In this document: positions 53,488 through 63,012 of the stretch, one piece after another | Position numbering within the stretch: position 1 is the stretch's first letter | How the letters are laid out: each line of letters opens with the position of its first letter | Assembly: GCA_047623555.1 (NCBI GenBank) | Contig: JBLHMP010000005.1 | Location: forward strand, 7,635-71,634 | Length of the DNA: 64,000 nucleotides | Direction of reading: 5' to 3' | Source: NORP181 sp047623555 | GTDB taxonomy: Bacteria > Pseudomonadota > Alphaproteobacteria > Rhodobacterales > Rhodobacteraceae | Notes under the pieces: model-generated | Database searches by the model: none | The model's input: only the letters and a program-made list of their open reading frames with translations | What the model was told of the DNA's origin: nothing | Made by a program: the position numbers and the translations under genes

Positions 53488-54720
53488 TTAGGCGAATTCG
53501 CCCATTTCAAATCCCAATGCCTTGGCGACGGTGAATATATCCTTGTCGCCACGGCCGCACATATTCATGCAGATCAAATGGTCCGCAGGCAACGTTGGTG
53601 CGATTTTCATCACATGCGCCAGCGCATGGCTGGGTTCCAGCGCCGGAATGATGCCCTCTTGCAGGCAGCACAACTCAAACGCTTCCAAAGCCTCGACATC
53701 GGTGATCGACACATATTTCGCCCGGCCAATCTCGTGTAGCCAGGAATGCTCGGGTCCGACTCCCGGATAATCCAGCCCGGCACTGATCGAGAATCCTTCG
53801 AGGATCTGACCATCATCGTCCTGCAACAAATAGGTGCGGTTGCCATGCAACACCCCCGGACGTCCCCCGTTCAGTGAGGCGCAATGCTCCATCTTGTCGT
53901 TGACGCCCTTGCCACCGGCCTCGACCCCGATGAGTTCAACCGATGTGTCATCCAGAAATGGGAAAAACAGCCCCATTGCGTTTGATCCACCGCCAATGGC
54001 CGCGATCAAAGTATCCGGTAACCGGCCCTCGGCGGCCATCATCTGTTCTTTGGCTTCTTTGCCAATAATCGACTGAAAATCACGTACCATCGCCGGATAA
54101 GGGTGCGGCCCTGCCACCGTGCCAATGCAATAAAACGTATCGCGCACGTTGGTCACCCAATCGCGCAACGCATCATTCATCGCGTCCTTTAGCGTACCGC
54201 GCCCAGAGGTCACTGGTATAACTTCGGCCCCCAAAAGACGCATACGGAATACGTTGGGTGCCTGACGTTCCACATCATGCGCGCCCATATAGACGACGCA
54301 TTGCAGGCCAAATTTGGCACAAACCGTCGCAGTGGCAACGCCGTGCTGACCAGCCCCGGTTTCCGCAATAATGCGGTTTTTACCCATACGGCGCGCCAAA
54401 AGAATCTGACCCAACACGTTGTTGATTTTATGCGCGCCGGTATGGTTTAGCTCATCCCGCTTGAGATAAATTTTTGCCCCGCCCAAATGCCTGGTCAGCC
54501 GATCTGCGTAATACAACGGCGACGGGCGGCCCACATAATGCGTCCAGAGGTCATCCATTTCGGCCCAGAAACTGTCATCCGTCTTGGCCCGTTCATATTC
54601 TTTTTCAAGGCTCAGGATCAACGGCATCAGTGTTTCACTGACAAACCGCCCACCAAAATCGCCAAAGCGGCCATGCTCGTCCGGCCCATTCATAAACGAA
54701 TTAAAAAGATCTTCAGCCAT
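53488..54720 (-). CDS. trpB: Tryptophan synthase beta subunit
   Basis: The 410-residue PLP enzyme has HTGAHKINN with the Schiff-base Lys, ETGAGQHGVATA and GGGSNAMG for phosphate binding. It makes tryptophan from indole and serine. It is the last gene of the trpF-trpB pair on the minus strand; trpA is not adjacent. Confidence 0.97.
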   Translation of the reverse strand: MAEDLFNSFMNGPDEHGRFGDFGGRFVSETLMPLILSLEKEYERAKTDDSFWAEMDDLWTHYVGRPSPLYYADRLTRHLGGAKIYLKRDELNHTGAHKINNVLGQILLARRMGKNRIIAETGAGQHGVATATVCAKFGLQCVVYMGAHDVERQAPNVFRMRLLGAEVIPVTSGRGTLKDAMNDALRDWVTNVRDTFYCIGTVAGPHPYPAMVRDFQSIIGKEAKEQMMAAEGRLPDTLIAAIGGGSNAMGLFFPFLDDTSVELIGVEAGGKGVNDKMEHCASLNGGRPGVLHGNRTYLLQDDDGQILEGFSISAGLDYPGVGPEHSWLHEIGRAKYVSITDVEALEAFELCCLQEGIIPALEPSHALAHVMKIAPTLPADHLICMNMCGRGDKDIFTVAKALGFEMGEFA

Positions 54721-54789
54721 CAGTCACGCTCCCCCAAAGTCCACCCGCGTGTAGCGCTTTGACCCAGCCGGGTAAAGAACCCAACGTGT

Positions 54790-54811
54790 TTCTTCTCGTC
54801 AAAAATACCTC
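54790..54811. repeat. 22-bp intergenic motif (copy 2)
   Basis: TTCTTCTCGTCAAAAATACC followed by TC lies in the 138-bp trpF-trpB gap. It is 20 of 22 identical to 43511-43532. Confidence 0.6.
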
Positions 54812-54858
54812 CGCGCGGCGCGCACGGCGACGCGACTAAGTTCCGGTACATATATGAC

Positions 54859-55503
54859 TTAAACCCGTGCAGCAGTCACAAAACCCGAGATCAGCTCCAA
54901 ATCCTTAGCGCCCGGCGCGCTCTCAACGCCAGAAGAAACATCCACCTGCCGTGCCCCGGTCAACCGAATGGCTTCGGCAACGTTGCCCGCCGTCAACCCG
55001 CCGGCCAGCATCCAAGGCACGGTCCAACGACGCCCGGCAATCAACCGCCAGTCAAACGACAAACCGTTTCCACCCGGCAGTTCAGAGTTTTTTGGCGGCT
55101 TAGCATCCACAAGAATCTGATTGGCCACACGCGTGTAGTCGTCCAGCAGCGCCAGGTCACCCTCATCTGCAACCCCCACAGCTTTCATCACCGGCAGGCC
55201 ATAGCGTTGTTGCACTTCGGCCACGCGCTCTGGGCTTTCGCTGCCGTGTAGTTGCAACATGTCCAGCGGGACGGCCTCGGTCAACTGATCCAATAGGGCA
55301 TTATCCGCATTCACACACAGCGCCACTTTGCAGATGCCAGCCGGAACCGTCACCGCCAAAGCAGCCGCGTTTGGAATCGTCAGATTACGTGGGGATTTCG
55401 GGAAAAATACAAACCCAACATAACGCGCCCCAGCCGCAACAACCGCAGTGACGCTTTTGGTATCCTTTAACCCGCAAATTTTAACTTGAATGTCCGAAGG
55501 CAT
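54859..55503 (-). CDS. trpF: Phosphoribosylanthranilate isomerase
   Basis: The 214-residue protein has VKICGLKD with the catalytic Cys, LQLHGSE, and a C-terminal DVSSGVES, the TrpF TIM barrel. It isomerises phosphoribosylanthranilate in tryptophan synthesis. ATG 55503 is used; GTG 55509 is also possible and lies nearer a GAGG. It follows lapA by a few bases. Confidence 0.95.
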   Translation of the reverse strand: MPSDIQVKICGLKDTKSVTAVVAAGARYVGFVFFPKSPRNLTIPNAAALAVTVPAGICKVALCVNADNALLDQLTEAVPLDMLQLHGSESPERVAEVQQRYGLPVMKAVGVADEGDLALLDDYTRVANQILVDAKPPKNSELPGGNGLSFDWRLIAGRRWTVPWMLAGGLTAGNVAEAIRLTGARQVDVSSGVESAPGAKDLELISGFVTAARV

Positions 55504-55510
55504 CGCCACT

Positions 55511-55861
55511 CTAACTGGCCTCTTCCAGAATCACCAGAACCTCGTCCTTGCCCTGGTGCTTTTCACCCTTGAGCTTGGTCACTTCGCGCTCAAGCTTGCG
55601 CACGGTCCGGGCCGACGTGCTGCCGGTGCGGCGCTGTTTATACTCACGTAACCATTCCCAGATAAAACCAATCACCAGACCCGCGGCGATTCCAAGTAGA
55701 ATCACCACAAACAATGGCAAGCTGAACCCCATGTTGAATCCTATCAACTCGCCCAGCGCATCCGGGATCAGCCTAATTTCAACCAAGGCCCGATTGGCTA
55801 TTGAGACCGAAACCAGAATGATTCCAAGACAACCTAAAAAGGCATATCGAATGTAACGCAT
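55511..55861 (-). CDS. LapA family membrane protein
   Basis: The 116-residue protein has two membrane segments (YIRYAFLGCLGIILVSVSIA and LPLFVVILLGIAAGLVIGFIW) and a cytosolic helical tail (RTVRKLEREVTKLKGEK). This is the LapA/YciS pattern, associated with LPS level control in gammaproteobacteria. It follows ihfB in the conserved rpsA-ihfB-lapA-trpF order. Confidence 0.85.
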   Translation of the reverse strand: MRYIRYAFLGCLGIILVSVSIANRALVEIRLIPDALGELIGFNMGFSLPLFVVILLGIAAGLVIGFIWEWLREYKQRRTGSTSARTVRKLEREVTKLKGEKHQGKDEVLVILEEAS

Positions 55862-55865
55862 TGCG

Positions 55866-56147
55866 TTATTTTCCGTTCAAACGATCACGCAGCAATTTGC
55901 CGGTTTTGAAAAAGGGGACATGTTTCTCTTCGACACTGACGGTTTCGCCAGTCCGTGGGTTGCGTCCGATGCGTGCATCGCGTTTTTTGACCGAAAACGC
56001 GCCAAAGCCGCGAAGCTCAACACGGTCACCGCGCGACATGGCGCCGGTCACTTCGTCAAAAACTGTATTCACAATACGTTCAACATCTCTTTGGTACAGA
56101 TGTGGGTTCTCATCAGCGATTTTCTGTATCAGCTCAGACCGGATCAT
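55866..56147 (-). CDS. ihfB: Integration host factor beta subunit
   Basis: This 93-residue HU/IHF protein (MIRSELIQKIADENPHLYQR) has the DNA-bending arm GRNPRTGETVSVEEKHVPFF with the intercalating Pro. I start at ATG 56147; the frame upstream is not supported. It sits downstream of rpsA with a terminator between. Confidence 0.95.
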   Translation of the reverse strand: MIRSELIQKIADENPHLYQRDVERIVNTVFDEVTGAMSRGDRVELRGFGAFSVKKRDARIGRNPRTGETVSVEEKHVPFFKTGKLLRDRLNGK

Positions 56148-56553
56148 TGATTGTGTTCCTCCCACAGTAAAATTTCAGGACTCATCGCTCGGTTGCCTAA
56201 GTATAGGTACACATTTTGCTTTCTGAAACCAGTACCGTAGGAAAAAGTCGCCTTTTTTCAGCCTCTTGGCAAAAACCCACCTATTCCCTCCACCTTAACC
56301 GTTCGTTTTGGCAGATTTCATTGCTCAGGCTCCACATCTGGTCGCCGCATCACACCGCTTATGATTCGCAAATACGCCGTCTGATCACGGGTTCATCAAC
56401 TGTTCTCGAGTATCCTGCATTTTTGAACACCACTACAGTGCCGCCATGTTTGCCCGGGGTTCATTATGAGCCTCAGACAGCAGCACAAAAAAAGGCCCCG
56501 CAACCAGAAGGGTGCGGGGCCTTTACTCAGATCAAATCTGAAATTTTATTGGA
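56148..56553. other. 406-bp gap between rpsA and ihfB
   Basis: It holds the rpsA terminator (56487-56521) at one side and must contain the ihfB promoter at the other. I see no gene; the open frame here on the plus strand only crosses rpsA. Confidence 0.6.
56487..56521 (-). terminator. Intrinsic terminator of rpsA
   Basis: On the minus strand GGCCCCGCA, a 10-nt loop and TGCGGGGCC are followed by seven T, 33 nt after the rpsA stop. It is the clearest intrinsic terminator of the window. Confidence 0.92.
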
Positions 56554-58233
56554 TTATTCGTCGCCCTTAAGCGCCGCACCCAGAATATCGCCAAGCGATG
56601 CGCCCGAGTCAGATGAACCATACTGTGCGACGGCTTCTTTCTCTTCTGCAATTTCGCGGGCTTTGATCGACAGACCCAAACGACGGGTTTTGCTGTCCAC
56701 GTTGGTTACGCGGGCATCAACCTTGTCGCCAACCGAGAACCGGTCAGGGCGCTGTTCAGCACGATCACGCGACAGGTCAGAGCGACGGATGAAGGATTTC
56801 ATGCCTTCATATTCGACCTCTACACCGCCATCTTCGATCGCAGTCACGTTGACTGTGATGATCGAACCGCGCTTTACGCCGCCAATGGCTTCGGCGAACT
56901 TGTCGCCGCCCATGGCTTTGATCGACAGCGAAATACGCTCTTTCTCAACATCCACTTCGGAGACAACGGCCTGAACCATGTCACCTTTGCGGTAGCTTTG
57001 AATGGCTTCTTCGCCACGTTCGTCCCATGACAGGTCGGACAGGTGAACCATGCCATCGATGTCGCCTTCGAGGCCAATGAACAGACCGAATTCGGTGATG
57101 TTCTTGACTTCGCCTTCGACTTCTTTGCCCTCAGGATGCGTTTCTGCAAACACTTCCCATGGGTTGCGCATGGTCTGTTTCAGACCAAGGGATACACGAC
57201 GCTTTGAACCGTCAATATCCAGAACCATAACTTCGACTTCCTGGCTGGTCGAAACGATCTTGCCAGGGTGGATGTTTTTCTTGGTCCAGGACATTTCGGA
57301 CACGTGAACCAGACCTTCAACACCTGGCTCAAGTTCAACAAATGCGCCGTAGTCGGTGATGTTGGTCACACGACCGGTGTGGGTCGAATTCAGTCCGTAT
57401 TTGGCAGCAACCAGATCCCATGGATCCTCTTGCAACTGCTTCATACCAAGGCTGATACGGTGGGTTTCTTTGTTGATCTTGATGACCTGAATCTTAACAG
57501 TCTCACCAATCGCAAGGATTTCGGACGGGTGGTTGACCCGACGCCATGCCATGTCTGTAACGTGCAACAGACCGTCAACACCGCCCAGATCAACAAACGC
57601 ACCGTATTCGGTGATATTCTTGACCACACCGTCAACGGTGTCACCCTCTTTGAGCTTGGCAATAATTTCGGCGCGCTGTTCGGCACGGGATTCTTCAAGG
57701 ATAGCACGGCGCGACACAACGATGTTGCCCCGACGACGATCCATTTTCAGAACCTGGAATGGCTGCTTAAGACCCATCAATGGGCCCGCATCACGCACAG
57801 GGCGCACATCAACCTGTGATCCAGGAAGGAACGCAACCGCGCCGCCCAGATCAACAGTAAAGCCGCCCTTGACCCGACCAAAGATAGCGCCTTCGACGCG
57901 CAATTCGTCAGCATAGGCTTTTTCAAGACGATCCCAGGCTTCTTCACGACGGGCCATTTCACGCGAAACGACGGCTTCGCCGCGAGAGTTTTCAACCTGA
58001 CGCAAGAAGACTTCGACTTCGTCGCCAACGGCGATGTCAGGGGCTTCTCCGGGATTTGCGAATTCTTTCAGATCAACGCGGCCTTCCATCTTATAGCCGA
58101 CGTCGATGATGGCTTGTCCCGCTTCGATTGCGATGACTTTGCCTTTGACGACAGTCCCTTCAACGGGAGTGTCCATTTCGAAGCTTTCGTTCAAGAGGGC
58201 TTCGAAGTCCTCCATAGATGTATCTTGAGCCAT
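56554..58233 (-). CDS. rpsA: Ribosomal protein S1
   Basis: The 559-residue protein has six S1 domains, seen as repeats of the type VKNITEYGAFVDLGGVDGLL, VTNITDYGAFVELEPGVEGL and VKNITEFGLFIGLEGDIDGM. It binds mRNA on the 30S subunit. I start at ATG 58233 (MAQDTSMEDFEALL). As in other bacteria the Shine-Dalgarno match is poor (AAGGA about 14 nt off), and the 5' leader (58234-58380) has two small stems, consistent with S1 autoregulation. Confidence 0.97.
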   Translation of the reverse strand: MAQDTSMEDFEALLNESFEMDTPVEGTVVKGKVIAIEAGQAIIDVGYKMEGRVDLKEFANPGEAPDIAVGDEVEVFLRQVENSRGEAVVSREMARREEAWDRLEKAYADELRVEGAIFGRVKGGFTVDLGGAVAFLPGSQVDVRPVRDAGPLMGLKQPFQVLKMDRRRGNIVVSRRAILEESRAEQRAEIIAKLKEGDTVDGVVKNITEYGAFVDLGGVDGLLHVTDMAWRRVNHPSEILAIGETVKIQVIKINKETHRISLGMKQLQEDPWDLVAAKYGLNSTHTGRVTNITDYGAFVELEPGVEGLVHVSEMSWTKKNIHPGKIVSTSQEVEVMVLDIDGSKRRVSLGLKQTMRNPWEVFAETHPEGKEVEGEVKNITEFGLFIGLEGDIDGMVHLSDLSWDERGEEAIQSYRKGDMVQAVVSEVDVEKERISLSIKAMGGDKFAEAIGGVKRGSIITVNVTAIEDGGVEVEYEGMKSFIRRSDLSRDRAEQRPDRFSVGDKVDARVTNVDSKTRRLGLSIKAREIAEEKEAVAQYGSSDSGASLGDILGAALKGDE

Positions 58234-58407
58234 TAGGGTCTCGGTATCCTTTGTAACGTGTTTCGGGCCGGGTGGTTGTCTCCACCGGTCTTTCAGTTTC
58301 ATTTGGTCGTTCGCGATGATAACGGCATGACAACGAAACAGGGCCGGATAACCGACCCTACTCACATTCCTCATCCGCAACTGTTATCGCCGCTTGGACA
58401 GGCAGTC

Positions 58408-58989
58408 CTATAGGTGAGAATCCCTGCGCTTGCAAGCCAAAAGCCCGCGGCGTCGACTCTGATCCCACTTCGATCGCGGCTCAATTACCGTGCGTATCAA
58501 CGCGCAAATGCTGCCCATAGTGCGGTCCGGCCCGCCATTTTGCCGCTGCTGCATGTCATGTTCGATACTGGCAAACGCCCCGCCAATGCAAAAGGCGATG
58601 GCATCGGGCGTCATTTGCGTCTGTTTTCGCTGTAATTCTTCACCGAGAAGAGAGCCCGCTGTTTGGTGAAACCGCGCGTTGATCGTACGCCCGGCCTTGG
58701 TGCCGGCATTGGCAAAAAACTGCTCGGGCTGCGCGCCGATATGGTCAACCAGCCAGCGGATGGTCACCAGTTCACCGGGGCGCGGCGGTTGGTTGAAAAT
58801 GGTCTGGTGCAGATCCTCGGTCACCACCGCAAACACATCATCCAGCAACGCAGTTCTGTTGGCATAATGCGCATAGAAAGACGAGCGCGCCACATCCGCC
58901 GGGTCACATATCGTCTGGATCGTGATGTCGTTCCAGCCAACCTGCCGCGACTCGGTCAACAAAGCATCGCGCAGGCTGGTGCAGGTCAT
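58408..58989 (-). CDS. TetR/AcrR family regulator
   Basis: The 193-residue protein has the helix-turn-helix TICDPADVARSSFYAHYANRTALLD and a helical ligand domain. The ATG at 58989 makes the N terminus about 10 residues shorter than usual; TTG 59019 would restore them, but a stop lies just upstream, so the start is uncertain and possibly trimmed. It borders the desaturase remnant. Ligand and targets are unknown. Confidence 0.75.
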   Translation of the reverse strand: MTCTSLRDALLTESRQVGWNDITIQTICDPADVARSSFYAHYANRTALLDDVFAVVTEDLHQTIFNQPPRPGELVTIRWLVDHIGAQPEQFFANAGTKAGRTINARFHQTAGSLLGEELQRKQTQMTPDAIAFCIGGAFASIEHDMQQRQNGGPDRTMGSICALIRTVIEPRSKWDQSRRRGLLACKRRDSHL

Positions 58990-59449
58990 CACCGCCTTGT
59001 TGATCTTTGAGGCGACCAATTACGCGCTACATCGGTTGATGCACAAAGGCCGTGGGCGGTTTGGCAAATGGATGTGGAAATTCCACGCCGCCCATCACCT
59101 GCCGCCCATCACCTACCGGCACGTCTGTATCTGGTAACGCACGCGGTATTTCACCCGATTAACGAGGTTCTGATACAGGGATTTGCCCTGATATTGCCGA
59201 GTTGGGCCACGGGATATTCACAAGAGGCGGTTGCAATGTTATTTATGATCAACGGCATGCACGGGCTGATCAGCCATTTTAATGTCGATGTGCGGATGGG
59301 ATGCGCAAAATTCCATCTTTGTTGGCACATTTGTCTATCATCCCGGCGTTCCACCGGCCGAGTTGGGGCTGCATCCCGATACCGGACTACCCCCCTATAA
59401 ACGGACGATTGCGGTGCTCGCCCTGCCCTTTCGGGCAAAGGCGAAATAG
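58985..59449 (+). pseudogene. Remnant of a sterol desaturase/hydroxylase-family gene
   Basis: The plus strand encodes FEATNYALHRLMHK and WKFHAAHH (two His boxes), then after a frame change THAVFHPINEVLIQGF and GLISHFNVDVRMG, then in a third frame FVGTFVYHPGVPPAELG and a natural-looking end at TAG 59447. The first shift is explained by a 14-bp tandem duplication (59087-59100 and 59101-59114). The second sits at a deletion near 59298 that removes the third His box. The N-terminal part is absent. It is therefore non-functional. Confidence 0.8.
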
Positions 59450-59452
59450 CTG

Positions 59453-60451
59453 CTAGCTATAGCGTTCAGGGCCGGTCCATTGATCCGCATTGTACCGGTC
59501 GCCATGCGCCCAACCCACCGGCAGGACAGACTCAATCGCCGCCAGATCATCTGCCGACAACGCCAAATCCATGCCCGCCGCGAGTTCGTGAAAATGGCTC
59601 ACCGACCGTGTGCCGGGAATTGGGATAATATGATCGCCCTGATGCATCAGCCAAGCAAGGGCCAAAGCCGATGCCGGGGTGCCCATATCTGCCGCCAGCG
59701 CCCGAAAGCCATCAGTGATTTTCCGGTTTACCGACAGGTTCGGTTCTTGGAACCGCGGATTTCCGGTCAGGAACGGCAGGTTGCCCAGCGCTTTGTCGGT
59801 CAGTGGATTGTCCGTCAGATACGACCGGGAAACTGGCGAGAATGCGACCAATGCCGTGCCAAGCTCGGCGCAGGTCTGTACCAGACCAAGCTCGGGATAC
59901 CGCGTCGCCAGCGAATATTCGGATTGAACAGCCGCGATATGATGCACCGACGCGGCGCGGCGCAGGCTGCTGGGGGCGATTTCGGAAAACCCGATGGCGC
60001 GGGTTTTGCCGGATTTCACTAGGCGGGCCAGATTTTCGGTGGCCTCCTCAATCGGGATCGAATCGTCGCGACGGTGGATATAAAACAGATCGACATGGTC
60101 GATCCCCATTCGGGCCAGCGATTTGTCCAACTCGGCCTCAAGGTGGTCCGCCGAATTGTCAAACGCCCGCATGCCATCCGGCGTTCGGGATATCCCGGCT
60201 TTGGTGGCAATATGAAATCCGTCACGCGCCGATGGGTTGGCCGCAAAATACGAGCCTATCGCATTTTCGGACCGGCCCATGCCGTAGACGTTGGACGTAT
60301 CAATATGGGTCACGCCTAATTCAATCGCCGCATCCAGAATGGCGTGGCTGGCCGCATCCGTGGTGGGACCATAAAATTCAGCGAATGACATGGCCCCGAC
60401 GCCCATAGGCGAAATCATCGGGCCATCACGGCCAATTTGTCTTGGTTTCAT
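59453..60451 (-). CDS. Aldo/keto reductase
   Basis: The 332-residue TIM-barrel protein has GVTHIDTSNVYGMGRSE with the Asp and Tyr of the active site, TKAGI, VDLFYIHRRD and the C-terminal IPIPGTRSVSHF that binds NADPH. It would reduce carbonyls. It lies 16 nt upstream of cmk on the same strand and looks inserted between cmk and rpsA. Confidence 0.9.
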   Translation of the reverse strand: MKPRQIGRDGPMISPMGVGAMSFAEFYGPTTDAASHAILDAAIELGVTHIDTSNVYGMGRSENAIGSYFAANPSARDGFHIATKAGISRTPDGMRAFDNSADHLEAELDKSLARMGIDHVDLFYIHRRDDSIPIEEATENLARLVKSGKTRAIGFSEIAPSSLRRAASVHHIAAVQSEYSLATRYPELGLVQTCAELGTALVAFSPVSRSYLTDNPLTDKALGNLPFLTGNPRFQEPNLSVNRKITDGFRALAADMGTPASALALAWLMHQGDHIIPIPGTRSVSHFHELAAGMDLALSADDLAAIESVLPVGWAHGDRYNADQWTGPERYS

Positions 60452-60466
60452 GGTGCGAAATCCCTT

Positions 60467-61087
60467 TTAGAGCGTCAGTCGTTTTGCCGAAACAGCAACA
60501 ACAGCCGCTGAAATCGCATCTGCTACACTCAATTCAGAGGTGTCGATTTGCACCGCATCCTGTGCCGGTTTTAACGGCGCCTCAACGCGGGTCATGTCCC
60601 GCTCATCGCGCGCTTTAACATCGGCCAGCACCTCGTTCGGGGTCACATCATGTTCGGTTTCGATTAGTTCTAACCAGCGGCGATGGGCGCGGATTTCGGC
60701 GCTTGCGGTCACAAACAGCTTGGCCTCGGCCTGCGGGCAGATCACCGTGCCAATGTCACGCCCGTCCAGCACCGCGCCACCGGCCCGACGGGCAAAGGCG
60801 CGCTGAAAATCAACCAGTGCGGCGCGGACCTCGGCGATAACCGCAACCTTTGACGCCGCCTGTGCCACCTCGGGGCTGCGCAAATTGTCAGCGGTCAAAT
60901 CGTCGGCCCGCAATGCCTGCGCCGCCGTGATCGGATCAACTCCGGTCAGGGTTTTGGCGCCAACCACCCGGTACAGCAGCCCGGTGTCCAGATGCGCAAA
61001 ACCGAAATGGGCGGCAACAGCCTTGGATATTGTGCCTTTGCCGGCAGCAGCCGGGCCATCAACAGAAACGGTAAAAGGTTCGGTCAT
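60467..61087 (-). CDS. cmk: Cytidylate kinase
   Basis: The 206-residue protein has the P-loop VDGPAAAGKGTISKA, GLLYRVVG, DGRDIGT with substrate residues and the lid SAEIRAHRRWLE. It phosphorylates CMP and dCMP. Its start overlaps the upstream membrane-protein gene (ATGA). Confidence 0.95.
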   Translation of the reverse strand: MTEPFTVSVDGPAAAGKGTISKAVAAHFGFAHLDTGLLYRVVGAKTLTGVDPITAAQALRADDLTADNLRSPEVAQAASKVAVIAEVRAALVDFQRAFARRAGGAVLDGRDIGTVICPQAEAKLFVTASAEIRAHRRWLELIETEHDVTPNEVLADVKARDERDMTRVEAPLKPAQDAVQIDTSELSVADAISAAVVAVSAKRLTL

Positions 61088-61599
61088 TTTTTGCTCCAGC
61101 GTTTTATGCCTGCAAGGATCAGGCCGCCAAGCACGCCGACCATCGCAAATCCGGTTAGCGCCGATTTGATCACCGTGGCCTTGCTGGCAAATCGTGCCAA
61201 TTTGTCGGGCACCGGTTCGGTATATTCCAGCATCAGCGCAACAAAAGTGTTTTCAACGTAATCCGCCAAAATGCCGCCCAGAATGACGGTGTATAGAACA
61301 CCGCGCAGTCGCCAATCTGCGATCAACGCCGCCACGGCTCCGGCGAGGGTGATCGCCAGCACGAATGGGTACAGCAGGTCGAGCATATTTTGCGGGCCAA
61401 GGTAAAGTGCGCGGCCTTTGTCGCCGAGCGCCGCGAGAAATGCGCGCGCTTCGTCCGGGGAATAGCCAAAGGGGCGCATATCAAACGGTACGAGACCCGC
61501 AGCATCGGCGCTGATGTCGGGCAAGGTCCAGGTTAACATCGTCAGATAGATCGCAAAGGTCAGGGCAAAGACAACCCAATAGGCTATTTTGCGTGGCAT
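61084..61599 (-). CDS. Conserved membrane protein of unknown function
   Basis: The 171-residue protein has four hydrophobic segments: YWVVFALTFAIYLTMLTWTL, LYPFVLAITLAGAVAALI, VLYTVILGGILADYVENTFV and ALTGFAMVGVLGGLILAGI. A conserved-looking DYVEN sits in the third. Its ATG overlaps the aroA stop and its stop overlaps cmk, so it is part of the aroA-cmk unit. I do not recognise the family. Confidence 0.75.
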   Translation of the reverse strand: MPRKIAYWVVFALTFAIYLTMLTWTLPDISADAAGLVPFDMRPFGYSPDEARAFLAALGDKGRALYLGPQNMLDLLYPFVLAITLAGAVAALIADWRLRGVLYTVILGGILADYVENTFVALMLEYTEPVPDKLARFASKATVIKSALTGFAMVGVLGGLILAGIKRWSKK

Positions 61600-62948
61600 C
61601 AGCTTGTCCGTTCAACCTTGGCGCCCAAATCACCCATTAACGGTTCGAAAATTGGGAACGATGTAGCGATGGGCGTGCCATCATCGAGCGATATAGGCTG
61701 TTGTGCGGCCATACCGGCCACCATGAACGACATGGCAATCCGATGATCCAGATGGCTAATGCAGGTGGCGCCGCCCGGCATTGCGCCCGGGCCCATGCCG
61801 GTCACGGACCACCAATCGGGACCGTCCTCGACCGTGACACCACAGGCGCGCAGGCCAGTTGCCATGGCGTCGATCCGGTCGCTTTCTTTGACACGCAATT
61901 CTTTGACGCCGCGCATCGTGGTAACGCCAGTGGCATGGGACGCCACCACCGACAGCACCGGGTATTCGTCGATCATGCTGGCGGCGCGATGCGGCGGCAC
62001 CTCAACGCCCTTCATGTTGGGCGAGAACCGTGCGCGCAAGTCGGCGACTGGTTCGCCACCTTCAAGGCGTTCGTTTTCATAGCTCAGGTCGGCGCCCATT
62101 TCACGCAGCGTGGTGAACAGCCCGGCGCGGGTTGGGTTCAGGCCAATGCCGGGCACCAGCACGTCCGATCCCGGCACAATCAAAGCGGCGCAAACCGGGA
62201 ATGCGGCGCTGGACGGGTCACGCGGCACGGCGATGGTTTGTGGTTTCAACTCGGGTTGGCCGGTCAGGGTGATAACGCGGCCTTCGTTGGTTTCCTCGGT
62301 GGTGATTTCGGCGCCAAACCCGGCGAGCATGCGTTCGGTGTGATCGCGGGTGGCTTCTTTTTCTATCACAACGGTTTTGCCCGGTGTGTTCAGCCCGGCA
62401 AACAGCACCGCAGATTTTACCTGAGCTGAGGGCACTGGCACAACGTAATTCACTGGCACCGGATCAGCGGCACCAACGATTGTCATCGGCAAACGGCCCC
62501 TTGTGCGGCCCACGGTTTGGGCGCCGAACAAGGCCAGAGGATCGGTGACGCGCGCCATTGGGCGGCTATTCAGGCTGGCGTCGCCAGTGAACGTGGCGGT
62601 GATCGGACAGGATGCCATTGCCCCCATAATCAGTCGCACACCAGTGCCGGAATTGCCGCAATCGATGACCTGATCGGGTTCGGCAAAGCCACCAACGCCG
62701 ACACCAAAGACCGACCAATTGCCGCCGCCGTGATCGGTGACTTCGGCGCCGAATGCGCGCATGGCGCGGGCGGTATCCAGAACGTCTTCGCCCTCCAGAA
62801 GGCCGGAAATTTTGGTCTCGCCAATGGCCAGAGCGCCCAGAATTAGGGAGCGATGCGAGATAGATTTGTCGCCGGGCACTTCGGCCACGCCGGTAAGCGG
62901 ACCACATGGGGAGGAGCGCATCGGGATCGGAGTACCGTGACCGGACAT
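61599..62948 (-). CDS. aroA: 3-phosphoshikimate 1-carboxyvinyltransferase (EPSP synthase)
   Basis: The 449-residue protein has PGDKSISHRSLILG, GNSGTGVRLIMG, RDPSSAAFPVCAAL and KESDRIDAM, EPSP synthase signatures. It joins shikimate 3-phosphate and phosphoenolpyruvate in aromatic amino-acid synthesis. Its GNSGTG loop has Gly where class II, glyphosate-tolerant enzymes often carry Ala, so class is not decided here. Confidence 0.96.
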   Translation of the reverse strand: MSGHGTPIPMRSSPCGPLTGVAEVPGDKSISHRSLILGALAIGETKISGLLEGEDVLDTARAMRAFGAEVTDHGGGNWSVFGVGVGGFAEPDQVIDCGNSGTGVRLIMGAMASCPITATFTGDASLNSRPMARVTDPLALFGAQTVGRTRGRLPMTIVGAADPVPVNYVVPVPSAQVKSAVLFAGLNTPGKTVVIEKEATRDHTERMLAGFGAEITTEETNEGRVITLTGQPELKPQTIAVPRDPSSAAFPVCAALIVPGSDVLVPGIGLNPTRAGLFTTLREMGADLSYENERLEGGEPVADLRARFSPNMKGVEVPPHRAASMIDEYPVLSVVASHATGVTTMRGVKELRVKESDRIDAMATGLRACGVTVEDGPDWWSVTGMGPGAMPGGATCISHLDHRIAMSFMVAGMAAQQPISLDDGTPIATSFPIFEPLMGDLGAKVERTS

Positions 62949-63012
62949 GGGAATTCCTTTGGTTGGATATGTTGCAAACGGCTTAGCGAATTGGGGCCGG
63001 GCGGTCCAGACC

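Noticed and set aside
58234..58407. Riboswitch in the rpsA leader
   Set aside because: Only small stems are visible and no known riboswitch core; S1 autoregulation would explain a structured leader.
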